A stretch of DNA of 9,154 nucleotides from Desulfuromonadales bacterium (GTDB lineage Bacteria > Desulfobacterota > Desulfuromonadia > Desulfuromonadales > UBA2294), in NCBI GenBank assembly GCA_014859615.1, contig JACUTX010000087.1, positions 1 to 9,154 on the forward strand, given 5' to 3'. A program made the translations under genes and the position numbers. Positions 1-6,917 of this stretch are shown in pieces; position 1 is the first letter of the stretch, and every line of letters begins with the position of its first letter. Below the pieces are notes generated by a model. The model ran no database searches and was not told where the DNA came from. It saw only the letters and a program-made list of their open reading frames with translations.

Positions 1-12
1 ACCATCACGGCT

Positions 13-1554
13 TTAGAAACCGGCAACCGACTTGCGATCCATGACCGATGCCATCTTGTTCAGTGCGTTGATGTACGCCTTGGCACTGGCGACGATAATA
101 TCCTCGTGCGCCCCCTGTCCCAAGACTTCGCGCCCATTCTCTTCGAGACGAACCGTACACTCACCCTGGGCATCCGTCCCGCCGGTAATTGCACCGACAA
201 TGAACTGTTTCAGTTCCGAATTGGTGCCGGTCAACTCTTTTATTGCGCGGAAAGTCGCATCAACGGGGCCAGCCCCCATCACTGCGGTCTTTTTCAGCAG
301 ACCGTTAACTTCCATTTCAACCGTCGCCGTCGGTGCTGCAAACGAACCGGAACTGACATTCATCTGCTTGAGTTTATACTTCTCCTCGTAGCGAATGATT
401 TCATCAGCGATGATTGCATCAATATCTTCATCGAAAATTTCTTTTTTCTGATCGGCAAGAGCCTTGAAGCGCATGAAGGCTTTCTCGACATCTTCCTTCG
501 GCAAGTCATAGCCGAGATCTTTAATCCGGTCAACAAACGCGTGCCGACCCGAGTGCTTGCCGAGAACCAGCTTATTCTGTTTCAGGCCGATCGACTCAGG
601 AGTCATAATCTCGTAAGTCTCTTTATCCATCATGACACCGTGCTGATGAATTCCGGCTTCATGAGCAAAGGCATTGGCTCCGACAATCGCCTTGTTCGGT
701 TGAACAACAATACCGGTAACAGTCGACAAGAGACGGCTCGTCGCATAGATATGCTCAGTATTAATCGCCGTAGTGTACGGCATGATGTCGTGCCGTGTCC
801 TGAGCGCCATGACCACCTCTTCAACAGAACAGTTCCCGGCCCGCTCACCGATGCCGTTGATTGTGCACTCCACCTGACCAGCACCGGCCCGAATCGCCGC
901 AAGCGAGTTGGCGACGGCCAGACCAAGATCATTATGGCAATGAACAGAGAGAACCGCTTGATCAATATTCGGCACATTTTTCATCAAATAGCTGATAAGA
1001 TCATAAAATTCATGCGGAATAGCGTATCCGACCGTGTCGGGGATATTCACTGTTGTTGCCCCGGCAGCAATCACCGCCTCAACAACTTCGGCAAGGAACG
1101 TTTTACGGGTTCGCACCGCGTCTTCACACGAAAATTCGACATTATTCGTATAACCGGCTGCACGCTTGACAGCTTTGACTGCCGTTTCAAGCACTTTGTC
1201 CGGGGACATCTGTAGCTTGCGTTCCATATGAATATCAGATGTGGCAATAAAAGTGTGAATTCGCCCGCGTTCACCAGCGTATTTCAGGGCATCCCAGGCC
1301 CGATCGATATCGTTGTCACTGGCACGACAGAGACCGGCAATCTGCGGTCCCTTAATCGTCTCCGCAATCCGTTTGACCGCCTCAAAATCACCAATCGACG
1401 CAATCGGAAAACCGGCTTCAATGACATCAACGTTCATCTTTTCAAGTTGATGCGCGATCCGCAATTTCTCGTCAATATTCATACTGGCGCCAGGAGACTG
1501 TTCACCATCACGCAGGGTTGTATCAAATATTATAATTTTTTTTCTGTCGTCCAT
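13..1554 (-). CDS. leuA: 2-isopropylmalate synthase
   Basis: Condenses acetyl-CoA with 2-ketoisovalerate to give 2-isopropylmalate, the committed step of leucine synthesis in the cytoplasm. The 513 residues match the usual length of the bacterial long form. The N-terminal HMGL-like TIM barrel opens with the DTTLRDGEQ motif (residues 11-19; R15 and D16 catalytic/metal-binding). It carries the metal-binding HCHND motif (H205, H207) and GIGERAGN ending at N240. The C-terminal part, from about residue 390, is the LeuA regulatory domain, with GAITGGTDAQGEC near 455-466, where leucine feedback acts in this family. The start is the ATG at 1552-1554 with a GAGGA Shine-Dalgarno site only 3-4 bases upstream. 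It is the last gene of the cluster and has its own promoter and leucine-type T-box leader, so it is probably regulated apart from the ilv genes. A run of eight A falls in codons 4-7. The gene is intact and the family assignment is very secure. Confidence 0.97.
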   Translation of the reverse strand: MDDRKKIIIFDTTLRDGEQSPGASMNIDEKLRIAHQLEKMNVDVIEAGFPIASIGDFEAVKRIAETIKGPQIAGLCRASDNDIDRAWDALKYAGERGRIHTFIATSDIHMERKLQMSPDKVLETAVKAVKRAAGYTNNVEFSCEDAVRTRKTFLAEVVEAVIAAGATTVNIPDTVGYAIPHEFYDLISYLMKNVPNIDQAVLSVHCHNDLGLAVANSLAAIRAGAGQVECTINGIGERAGNCSVEEVVMALRTRHDIMPYTTAINTEHIYATSRLLSTVTGIVVQPNKAIVGANAFAHEAGIHQHGVMMDKETYEIMTPESIGLKQNKLVLGKHSGRHAFVDRIKDLGYDLPKEDVEKAFMRFKALADQKKEIFDEDIDAIIADEIIRYEEKYKLKQMNVSSGSFAAPTATVEMEVNGLLKKTAVMGAGPVDATFRAIKELTGTNSELKQFIVGAITGGTDAQGECTVRLEENGREVLGQGAHEDIIVASAKAYINALNKMASVMDRKSVAGF

Positions 1555-1575
1555 AATTCCTCACTTAAAGGGAGT

Positions 1576-1611
1576 GATCATCGCACTGAAAAAAGGTAGC
1601 CAGTGATGATC
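1576..1611 (-). promoter_or_regulatory. Hairpin in the leuA leader, downstream of the T-box
   Basis: An inverted repeat lies 21 bases upstream of the leuA start codon. The arms GATCATCGCACTG (1576-1588) and CAGTGATGATC (1601-1611) pair through 6 bp plus 5 bp with a 2-base bulge, around a 12-base loop. The leuA-strand RNA has a U-rich loop and no U-tract after the hairpin, so it is not a standard terminator. It lies between the T-box terminator and the leuA ribosome binding site, where it could affect translation or mRNA stability. The structure is seen in the sequence. The role is unknown. Confidence 0.45.
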
Positions 1612-1710
1612 TGATCTCTGTTTATTCCAACTTTATTCCTGTTCTCACTCAAGGTTCCAAGGTCACTCAGGTCAGATTCCACACAACCACCTCCTCTCTC
1701 CCCGTCTGAA

Positions 1711-1747
1711 AAATAAAAAAGCCTCCACCCCGATCAGGGGCGAAAGC
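1711..1747 (-). terminator. T-box-controlled intrinsic terminator before leuA
   Basis: On the leuA strand an 11-bp stem, including a few G-U pairs, is formed by bases 1737-1747 and 1721-1731. The loop is TGATC, and six U followed by an A and more U come directly after. The 5' arm holds the CCCC that the antiterminator needs, so formation of this hairpin is expected when tRNA-Leu is charged. About 155 bases separate it from the leuA start. Confidence 0.9.
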
Positions 1748-1956
1748 CTGCGCTTCGCGGTACCACCCTGTTTTATCTGTTGATCACAACATCAACAGAC
1801 CTTCTTTTCCCTTAACGCAGGATCACGGTGACAGCTAACAACAACAGTGGCTCACTATCACAGCTCCAAGGCGAGTTCGACTCTCTTCTGTATCGGCTTG
1901 CAGCACCGCCGACTCTCTAGAACAGAAGGGGGGAGTCTACTACTCCTCTTCATCGC
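1711..1956 (-). ncRNA. T-box riboswitch, leucine specificity (leuA leader)
   Basis: A T-box leader senses tRNA charging: uncharged tRNA pairs with a specifier codon and with the T-box bulge, stabilising an antiterminator. The hallmark AGGGTGGTACCGCG is present on the minus strand at 1756-1769. Its UGGU bulge can pair with the ACCA end of a tRNA bearing discriminator A, as tRNA-Leu does. Stem I starts near 1956 with GCGATGAAGAGGAGTAG. It contains the AGAGAG bulge and distal GG-loop signature (1906-1918), then closes through ACAGAA/TTCTGT and AGTC/GACT. Just below this on the 3' side lies GAA followed by CTC (1873-1875), placed as the specifier codon and read as Leu, agreeing with leuA downstream. 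A perfect 8-bp stem III is at 1777-1798. The antiterminator arm CAGGG/CCCTG uses bases that also form the terminator, so the two are exclusive. T-boxes are mainly a Firmicutes device but are known before leuA in some Deltaproteobacteria. Confidence 0.95.
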
Positions 1957-1971
1957 TTTTAAAACGTTGTT

Positions 1972-2003
1972 AATATAAAGCAGAAATCGAGGTTATCTGT
2001 CAA
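1972..2003 (-). promoter_or_regulatory. Candidate sigma-70 promoter of the T-box-leuA transcript
   Basis: A perfect -35 hexamer TTGACA (1998-2003 on the minus strand) is followed by TATATT (1972-1977), a 5-of-6 match to the -10 consensus. The spacer of 20 bases is longer than the usual 17; the overlapping TTTATA would give 18. Transcription from here would start near 1965, just before T-box stem I, the position expected for a T-box promoter. The exact -10 element is uncertain. Confidence 0.6.
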
Positions 2004-2014
2004 CCCTGATCAAC

Positions 2015-2061
2015 AAAAAAGAGAGGTAATCCGCTTTTTTTTGAACAGAGCAGACTCTGTT
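2015..2061 (-). terminator. Probable terminator region after pssA
   Basis: Two hairpins follow the pssA stop codon. The first, AACAGAG-TCTG-CTCTGTT (2044-2061), has a perfect 7-bp stem but is followed by A residues. The second (2015-2042) pairs an A-tract plus GCGG with CC, TCTC and six U around ATTA, and ends in the U-tract typical of an intrinsic terminator. The A/T-rich arms would let it work in both directions. It separates the ilv-psd-pssA transcript from the leuA promoter. The assignment rests on shape and position only. Confidence 0.5.
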
Positions 2062-2064
2062 TGA

Positions 2065-2832
2065 TCACTCCGAATCCGCTTCGACCGGCGGTTTCTTCTT
2101 GCGAAACAGACCGATCAGGGCAGTGACCGGGCCCGACGCCACGTAAGTAAGCGCGAGAACAAAAAGCATGATTTCGGGTCGGGCGATAATCACAACAATC
2201 AGAAAAATAGCCAAAACCAGAAAACTGAACGGCTGACGTTTGACCAGCTCTGGATCCTTGAAAGCATAATAACGGACGTTGCTGACCATTAAAAATGCGA
2301 GGCAGTAGATCAGGACAACAACTGAGACCTGTTTAATCGTGCCAGAACCGCCGAGATAGTAAAACAGCAAAACACACGCTGCCACCATCCAGGCGGCTGA
2401 GGGGATCGGCAAACCGACAAATTTTTTCGATTCAACCGTATCGACCTGCACATTAAAACGAGCCAGCCGGAGTGCGCCACAGACGACGTATAAAAAAGCC
2501 GCCAACCAACCGAGTTTACCAAAGGTGGTCAGCGCCCAGGAGTACATGAGAAGACCGGGTGCAACGCCGAAGCCGACCAGATCGGCTAGAGAGTCGTATT
2601 CAACCCCGAAGCGGCTGGTCGAATTGGTCATTCGCGCAACTTTACCATCCAGACCATCAAAAACCGTCGCAATCAGGATAAACCAGGCCGCTTTCTCAAA
2701 CTGGCCATTCATGGCCGAAACAATACTGTAATACCCCGCAAACAGAGTCCCGGTAGTAAACAGGTTCGGCAGGATATAGACCCCTTTACGCAGGTTCTCT
2801 TGCCTTTTCAATTTTTCAGGATTGTAACTCAT
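2065..2832 (-). CDS. pssA: CDP-diacylglycerol--serine O-phosphatidyltransferase
   Basis: Transfers the phosphatidyl group from CDP-diacylglycerol to serine, making phosphatidylserine in the cytoplasmic membrane. The CDP-alcohol phosphotransferase signature is complete: D59-x2-D62-G63-x2-A66-R67-x8-G76-x3-D80-x3-D84. The motifs RLARFN (about 122-127) and KFVGLPIPSAA (about 137-147) are typical of the small integral-membrane PssA type, unlike the peripheral phospholipase-D-like enzyme of E. coli. Several hydrophobic helices follow (roughly 20-45, 90-120, 147-190, 203-240). The C-terminal tail is short and charged, with RKKK near 244-247. The length of 255 residues is normal. The ATG overlaps the psd stop codon in an ATGA arrangement, so the two are probably translationally coupled. 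A GGGG site lies 8 bases upstream. Its product is the substrate of the Psd encoded just before it. Confidence 0.95.
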   Translation of the reverse strand: MSYNPEKLKRQENLRKGVYILPNLFTTGTLFAGYYSIVSAMNGQFEKAAWFILIATVFDGLDGKVARMTNSTSRFGVEYDSLADLVGFGVAPGLLMYSWALTTFGKLGWLAAFLYVVCGALRLARFNVQVDTVESKKFVGLPIPSAAWMVAACVLLFYYLGGSGTIKQVSVVVLIYCLAFLMVSNVRYYAFKDPELVKRQPFSFLVLAIFLIVVIIARPEIMLFVLALTYVASGPVTALIGLFRKKKPPVEADSE

Positions 2833-3473
2833 TTCAGATACCCCAGGACCGATTCACCGGCAACAGTCCGATCACCGAGCCCAACTTTAATATCTGATCC
2901 GACCGGAAAATAGACATCAACCCGTGAACCAAAACGGATAAGACCATAGCGACTCCCCTGCTTCAGAGTCTCTTCAGGCTTGGCATAAGATACGATCCGC
3001 CGGGCAACCAATCCGGCGATCTGAACGAACAGCAGGTTATGACCACTGTCAGTCTTCATCCAGATCCCTGCCTGTTCATTAGTCAGACTCGCCTTATCGA
3101 GAGAAGCGTTCAAAAACTCTCCCTTATTATAAAAGGTATCGATGACCTTCCCCGTACATGGGGCGCGATTGACATGGACATTAAAAACCGACATGAAGAT
3201 ACTGACTTTAAGGGCAGCCCCTTTAAAATAGCGATCTTCAATAACCTCACCGCAAAAGACGATCTTACCATCTGCCGGAGCAATAATCCCCCCCTCTTCA
3301 ATCGGAGTGTGTCGGGACGGATCACGAAAAAAATAGGCAGTAAAGAGACTCAGGGCCAGTCCGATGGAGGCCAGACAGCGCCAGTCGAGAAGAGCAAAGA
3401 TCAGTGTAACAAAAGCGAACAGATAGATAAAAGGGAGGCCCTCACGGGCCACGGGCAGATTATTGTCGTCCAT
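2829..3473 (-). CDS. psd: Phosphatidylserine decarboxylase proenzyme
   Basis: Decarboxylates phosphatidylserine to phosphatidylethanolamine at the membrane. This is the short (PSD-A type) form, 214 residues. Two hydrophobic stretches near residues 13-48 anchor the N-terminus. The family cuts itself to create a pyruvoyl group. The likely site is G182-S183 in the motif RFGSRVDVYFP, giving a beta chain of 182 residues and an alpha chain of 32. D68 (in APADGK) and H100 (in NVHVNR) fit the self-processing D-H-S triad known in this family. I chose the ATG at 3471-3473 because GGGG lies 6 bases upstream. An in-frame TTG at 3485 would add four residues but has no convincing ribosome site. The gene follows ilvC after a strong hairpin and overlaps pssA by 4 bases, so the two phospholipid genes form a coupled pair. 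Confidence 0.94.
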   Translation of the reverse strand: MDDNNLPVAREGLPFIYLFAFVTLIFALLDWRCLASIGLALSLFTAYFFRDPSRHTPIEEGGIIAPADGKIVFCGEVIEDRYFKGAALKVSIFMSVFNVHVNRAPCTGKVIDTFYNKGEFLNASLDKASLTNEQAGIWMKTDSGHNLLFVQIAGLVARRIVSYAKPEETLKQGSRYGLIRFGSRVDVYFPVGSDIKVGLGDRTVAGESVLGYLK

Positions 3474-3493
3474 ACGATACCCCAATCAAAAGA

Positions 3494-3520
3494 GTCGGGG
3501 AGAGTATGGCTCTCCCCGAC
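3494..3520 (-). terminator. Strong hairpin between ilvC and psd
   Basis: A perfect 11-bp inverted repeat, GTCGGGGAGAG / CTCTCCCCGAC with a 5-base loop, starts 7 bases after the ilvC stop. On the transcribed strand it is followed by TCTTTTGATT, a weak U-tract. It may terminate part of the transcripts, reducing psd-pssA expression, or protect the 3' end of the ilv message. The psd start is only 20 bases beyond it and no separate psd promoter is visible, so full termination seems unlikely. Confidence 0.65.
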
Positions 3521-3527
3521 AATGAAA

Positions 3528-4544
3528 TCAATTTTTGGCTTTGTCTACAATCTTGTTCTTACCAATCCACGGCATCATAGCTCGCAATTTACCACCGACC
3601 TGTTCAATCGGATGCGCAGCATTGAGGCTTCGTCTGGCTGTCATCTCAGGGTAATTTGTCAGTCCTTCGAGAATAAAGCGTTTGGCATATTCACCGTTTT
3701 GTATATTGGTCAAGCATTGGCGCATCGCCTTGCGACTCTCTTCATTGATCACCTGCGGTCCGGTCACATACTCACCATACTCGGCATTATTTGAAATCGA
3801 ATAGTTCATATTGGCGATCCCGCCTTCGAACATGAGATCGACGATCAACTTAAGCTCATGCAGGCACTCAAAATAAGCCATCTCTGGCTCATATCCGGCC
3901 TCGACCAGTGTCTCAAATCCGGCTTTAACCAGTTCAACGGCCCCGCCGCAGAGAACAGCCTGCTCACCGAACAGGTCGGTTTCGGTTTCATCCTTGAATG
4001 TGGTCTCAATGATGCCAGTCCGACCACCACCGATAGCACTGGCATAGGAGAGAGCAACATTTTTAGCTTTGCCCGACGCATCCTGAAAGATCGCGATCAG
4101 ATCCGGTATGCCACCACCTTTGACAAACTCGGTACGTACAGTGTGCCCCGGAGCTTTCGGCGCAATCATGATCACGTCAAGATCGGCGCGCGGGACAACC
4201 TGATTATAATGGATGGCAAAACCGTGTGCAAACGCAAGAGTCGCACCTTTTTTAAGATTCGGCTCAATCTCATCTGCGTAAAGTTTATATTGAAATTCAT
4301 CCGGCGTCAGAATCATGACTAAATCGGCGGCCGCAACCGCTTCAGCAACACTCTTGACAACCAGGCCGGAGGTCTCGGCTTTTTTTGCCGATGCAGACCC
4401 CTTACGCAGTGCGACAGTGACATCGACACCTGAGTCCTTAAGGTTGTTAGCGTGTGCGTGCCCTTGCGATCCATACCCGACAATAGCGACTTTCAGCCCT
4501 TGAATGATCGAGAGATCAGCATCCTTATCGTAATAAACTTTCAT
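3528..4544 (-). CDS. ilvC: Ketol-acid reductoisomerase (class I)
   Basis: Isomerises and reduces 2-acetolactate and 2-aceto-2-hydroxybutyrate to the dihydroxy acids of valine and isoleucine synthesis, using NADPH and Mg2+. The 338 residues are exactly the class I length (E. coli has the longer class II). The Rossmann motif GYGSQGHAHANNL is at 23-35. The beta2-alphaB loop ALRKGSAS carries R47, S50 and S52, as expected for NADPH preference. The knotted C-terminal domain holds the Mg ligands D190 and E194 (TDLFGEQ) and E226 and E230 (ECLHE). H107 is in AHGFAIHY. The frame stays open 24 codons further upstream, but the ATG at 4542-4544 has AAGGAG 9 bases before it and gives the standard MKVYYDKDADLS start, so the extension is rejected. 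It lies 102 bases after ilvN, a wider gap than its neighbours have. Confidence 0.97.
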   Translation of the reverse strand: MKVYYDKDADLSIIQGLKVAIVGYGSQGHAHANNLKDSGVDVTVALRKGSASAKKAETSGLVVKSVAEAVAAADLVMILTPDEFQYKLYADEIEPNLKKGATLAFAHGFAIHYNQVVPRADLDVIMIAPKAPGHTVRTEFVKGGGIPDLIAIFQDASGKAKNVALSYASAIGGGRTGIIETTFKDETETDLFGEQAVLCGGAVELVKAGFETLVEAGYEPEMAYFECLHELKLIVDLMFEGGIANMNYSISNNAEYGEYVTGPQVINEESRKAMRQCLTNIQNGEYAKRFILEGLTNYPEMTARRSLNAAHPIEQVGGKLRAMMPWIGKNKIVDKAKN

Positions 4545-4646
4545 CCGGAAAAACTCCTTAATCGTTTCGTTTGAAATAAACCTTGACTGTATCAAAATAA
4601 ATAAATTGTGTACCACACTACGATCAAAATTACCAACGGGTTTTCG

Positions 4647-5141
4647 TTATCGCCACCCTTTCGCACCACGACCGAGAGCTAACGGACCTGTACGAACCAG
4701 TTCCTTGATGCCAATCGGCTTGAGCAACTCGATCACTGCTGCAATTTTATCGGGAGAGCCCATGATCTCAAGGGTATAAGAGCGTGGGGTCACATCAATG
4801 ACATTCGCCCGAAAAATGTCGGCGATGCGCATCACCTCCGCACGGGTCCCTTCCTCTGCAGTCACTTTGATAAGAATAAGTTCGCGCTCTACGTAGGGTT
4901 CACCCTCACCGGTAAAATCGATCACCTTGATCGTATCGATTAATTTATTCAGCTGCTTGGTGACCTGTTCAAGGATCCGATCGTCCCCTGATGTTACAAT
5001 CGTCATGCGGGAGATCGACTCATCGAGGGTCGGTGCGACAGAAAGGGATTCAATATTAAAACCGCGACCGGAAAACAGCCCGGACACCCGGCTCAAAACC
5101 CCGAATTCATTTTCAACCAGAACAGTTATTGTATGTTTCAT
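4647..5141 (-). CDS. ilvN: Acetolactate synthase small (regulatory) subunit
   Basis: Regulatory partner of the catalytic subunit IlvB. It raises activity and brings valine feedback inhibition. The 164 residues match the IlvH/IlvN family. An N-terminal ACT domain covers about residues 3-77, with NEFGVLSRVSGLFSGRGFNI at 11-30. A C-terminal ALS small-subunit domain covers about 83-157. G14, S17, N29 and A36 are all present; substitutions at such positions in E. coli IlvH relieve valine inhibition, so this enzyme is probably valine-sensitive (inference). The start is the ATG at 5139-5141 with AGGAG 8 bases upstream. A longer open frame reaching into ilvB lacks family similarity and is rejected. 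The gap to ilvB is 28 bases, so the two subunits are almost certainly co-transcribed. This family is also named IlvH. Confidence 0.96.
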   Translation of the reverse strand: MKHTITVLVENEFGVLSRVSGLFSGRGFNIESLSVAPTLDESISRMTIVTSGDDRILEQVTKQLNKLIDTIKVIDFTGEGEPYVERELILIKVTAEEGTRAEVMRIADIFRANVIDVTPRSYTLEIMGSPDKIAAVIELLKPIGIKELVRTGPLALGRGAKGWR

Positions 5142-5169
5142 CAAAAAATCTCCTGTAGATTCAGGCGCG

Positions 5170-6870
5170 TTACGAGGCGAGGACCATTTCATTAATACCG
5201 GCTCCGGCCGGAACCATCGGCATAACATTCTCTTCCCTTGAAATTTTAAACTCAATAATAACAGGGCCAGGGGTTGCAAAAGCCTTCTTGATGATCATCT
5301 CGACTTCTTCGGGCTTGCTGGTGGTAAAACCGGTTGCGCCATAAGCATCAGCCAATTTCACAAAATCGATCGGCGATTCAAGGCAAGTCTGACTGTAACG
5401 TTTATCAAAAAAAAGCTGCTGCCACTGACGCACCATACCGAGGAAATTATTGTTAAGAATCACAATTTTGACCGGCAGACGGTTCTGTACCAGAGTTGCA
5501 AGCTCCTGAGAATTCATCTGGAATGATCCGTCTCCTGAAATATCGATCACCTGACGATCAGGAAATGCGGCCTGAGCGCCAAGAGCCGCCGGCAAACCGT
5601 ACCCCATCGTCCCGAGTCCACCAGAGGTCAGGAAGGTGCGAGGCTGAGTGAAATCGAAAAATTGGGCGGTCCACATCTGATGTTGACCAACTTCCGTCGT
5701 CACTATCACATCGTCATCTGTGAGTTCACGTAGTTTCTCAATGACAAATTGCGGTTTAATGACACTTTTAGATGGGGTGTAGGTCATCGGATGCGACAGC
5801 TTCATGGCATCAACTTCCGCACGCCAGGCCGTGGTTTGTACAACCATCGTCTCGACTTCGTCAGGAACCTCCTTCAGTTGTTTCAGCATCTTCAGCAAAA
5901 CATCCTTGAGATCGCCGACGATCGGCAGATCAACCCGCACATTTTTTTTGATCGAAGTAGGATCAATATCGATATGAATAATCTTCGCATCGGGAGCGAA
6001 TGTCGATATCTTCCCCGTTACACGATCGTCAAACCGTGCGCCGATGGCGATCAGCAAATCGGCGCTGGTCACAGCCATATTAGCGTAGTAAGTCCCGTGC
6101 ATTCCAAGCATACCGAGCGAGAGGGGGTGGCGTTTCGGAAAGGAGGCCATCCCCATCAATGTGGTCGTCAGCGGCGCCTGAATCGTCTCGGCAAACGTAA
6201 TCAGCTCCTTGTCGGCATTGGACAAGGTTGCACCACCACCGACATAAATAACCGGTTTTTTTGCAGCCAGAATCATTTTGATCGCCTTGGCTACCTGGCG
6301 AGCGTTGCCACTGTAGTTCGGTTTATAACCACGCAGATCGACCGAATCAGGATATTCAAAAATAGTGGAGGCGGTCTGCACATCTTTCGGCAGATCGACC
6401 AGCACCGGTCCCGGTCGCCCGGTTCGGGCAATATAGAAAGCCTGCTTGAGGATTCTCGCCAGATCTTTGACATCCCGGACCAGGTAGTTGTGTTTAGTAA
6501 TCGGTCGGGTGATACCGATCATATCCGCTTCCTGAAAGGCATCATTGCCGATCAAGGCTGTCGGAACCTGCCCGCAAATCACAACCATGGGGATCGAATC
6601 CATGTAGGCCGTGGCGATACCGGTCACAGTGTTGGTGGCACCGGGGCCGCTAGTCGCAATAGCAACCCCAACCTTACCGGTCGCCCTGGCATAGCCGTCA
6701 GCAGCATGCACTCCTGCCTGCTCGTGCCGGGGGAGAATGTGGCGAATTTTATCCGACTTCATCAAATCGTCATAAATATTAATTACCGTTCCGCCCGGAT
6801 AACCGAAAACAGTATCAATACCTTCTTGCTCCAAGCAGGCCAGAAGAATCTGGGATCCAGTCATTTTCAT
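5170..6870 (-). CDS. ilvB: Acetolactate synthase large (catalytic) subunit
   Basis: Thiamine-diphosphate enzyme that joins two pyruvates to acetolactate, or pyruvate and 2-ketobutyrate to acetohydroxybutyrate. It is the first common step of BCAA synthesis. The 566 residues are normal. The N-terminal TPP domain has FGYPGG (22-27) and the catalytic glutamate E50 in RHEQAGVHAADGYAR. The central FAD-binding-type domain covers about 190-330, with ARFDDRVTGK at 278-287. The C-terminal TPP domain has the metal/pyrophosphate motif running from GDG (446-448) to NNN (473-475), followed by GMVRQWQ at 478-484. The start is the ATG at 6868-6870 with GGGAG 8 bases upstream. Ten further upstream codons are open but unsupported. 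It lies 47 bases after ilvD and 28 bases before ilvN. Anabolic AHAS is favoured over the catabolic AlsS type because the small subunit is adjacent. Confidence 0.97.
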   Translation of the reverse strand: MKMTGSQILLACLEQEGIDTVFGYPGGTVINIYDDLMKSDKIRHILPRHEQAGVHAADGYARATGKVGVAIATSGPGATNTVTGIATAYMDSIPMVVICGQVPTALIGNDAFQEADMIGITRPITKHNYLVRDVKDLARILKQAFYIARTGRPGPVLVDLPKDVQTASTIFEYPDSVDLRGYKPNYSGNARQVAKAIKMILAAKKPVIYVGGGATLSNADKELITFAETIQAPLTTTLMGMASFPKRHPLSLGMLGMHGTYYANMAVTSADLLIAIGARFDDRVTGKISTFAPDAKIIHIDIDPTSIKKNVRVDLPIVGDLKDVLLKMLKQLKEVPDEVETMVVQTTAWRAEVDAMKLSHPMTYTPSKSVIKPQFVIEKLRELTDDDVIVTTEVGQHQMWTAQFFDFTQPRTFLTSGGLGTMGYGLPAALGAQAAFPDRQVIDISGDGSFQMNSQELATLVQNRLPVKIVILNNNFLGMVRQWQQLFFDKRYSQTCLESPIDFVKLADAYGATGFTTSKPEEVEMIIKKAFATPGPVIIEFKISREENVMPMVPAGAGINEMVLAS

Positions 6871-6917
6871 ACGAATTACTCCCATAAAGTTACATGTCAA
6901 AAGACAGTAGAGAACAG

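Noticed and set aside
106..1215. A 369-residue plus-strand open frame opposite leuA
   Set aside because: It is fully antisense to a clear leuA, has no recognisable domain and an Arg/Asn/His-rich composition typical of a shadow frame.
3039..3794. A 251-residue plus-strand open frame across psd and ilvC
   Set aside because: It spans two confident genes on the other strand and the hairpin between them, and shows no domain.
4545..4616. 24-codon N-terminal extension of IlvC
   Set aside because: The standard KARI start MKVYYD has a good AAGGAG site. The extension has no ribosome site and exceeds the family length.
5142..5279. N-terminal extension of IlvN overlapping ilvB
   Set aside because: The ACT domain begins directly at MKHTITV, which has an AGGAG site. 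The extension lies in the ilvB coding region in another frame.
6871..6900. Ten-codon N-terminal extension of IlvB
   Set aside because: GGGAG lies within this stretch at the right distance for the inner ATG, giving the normal family start.
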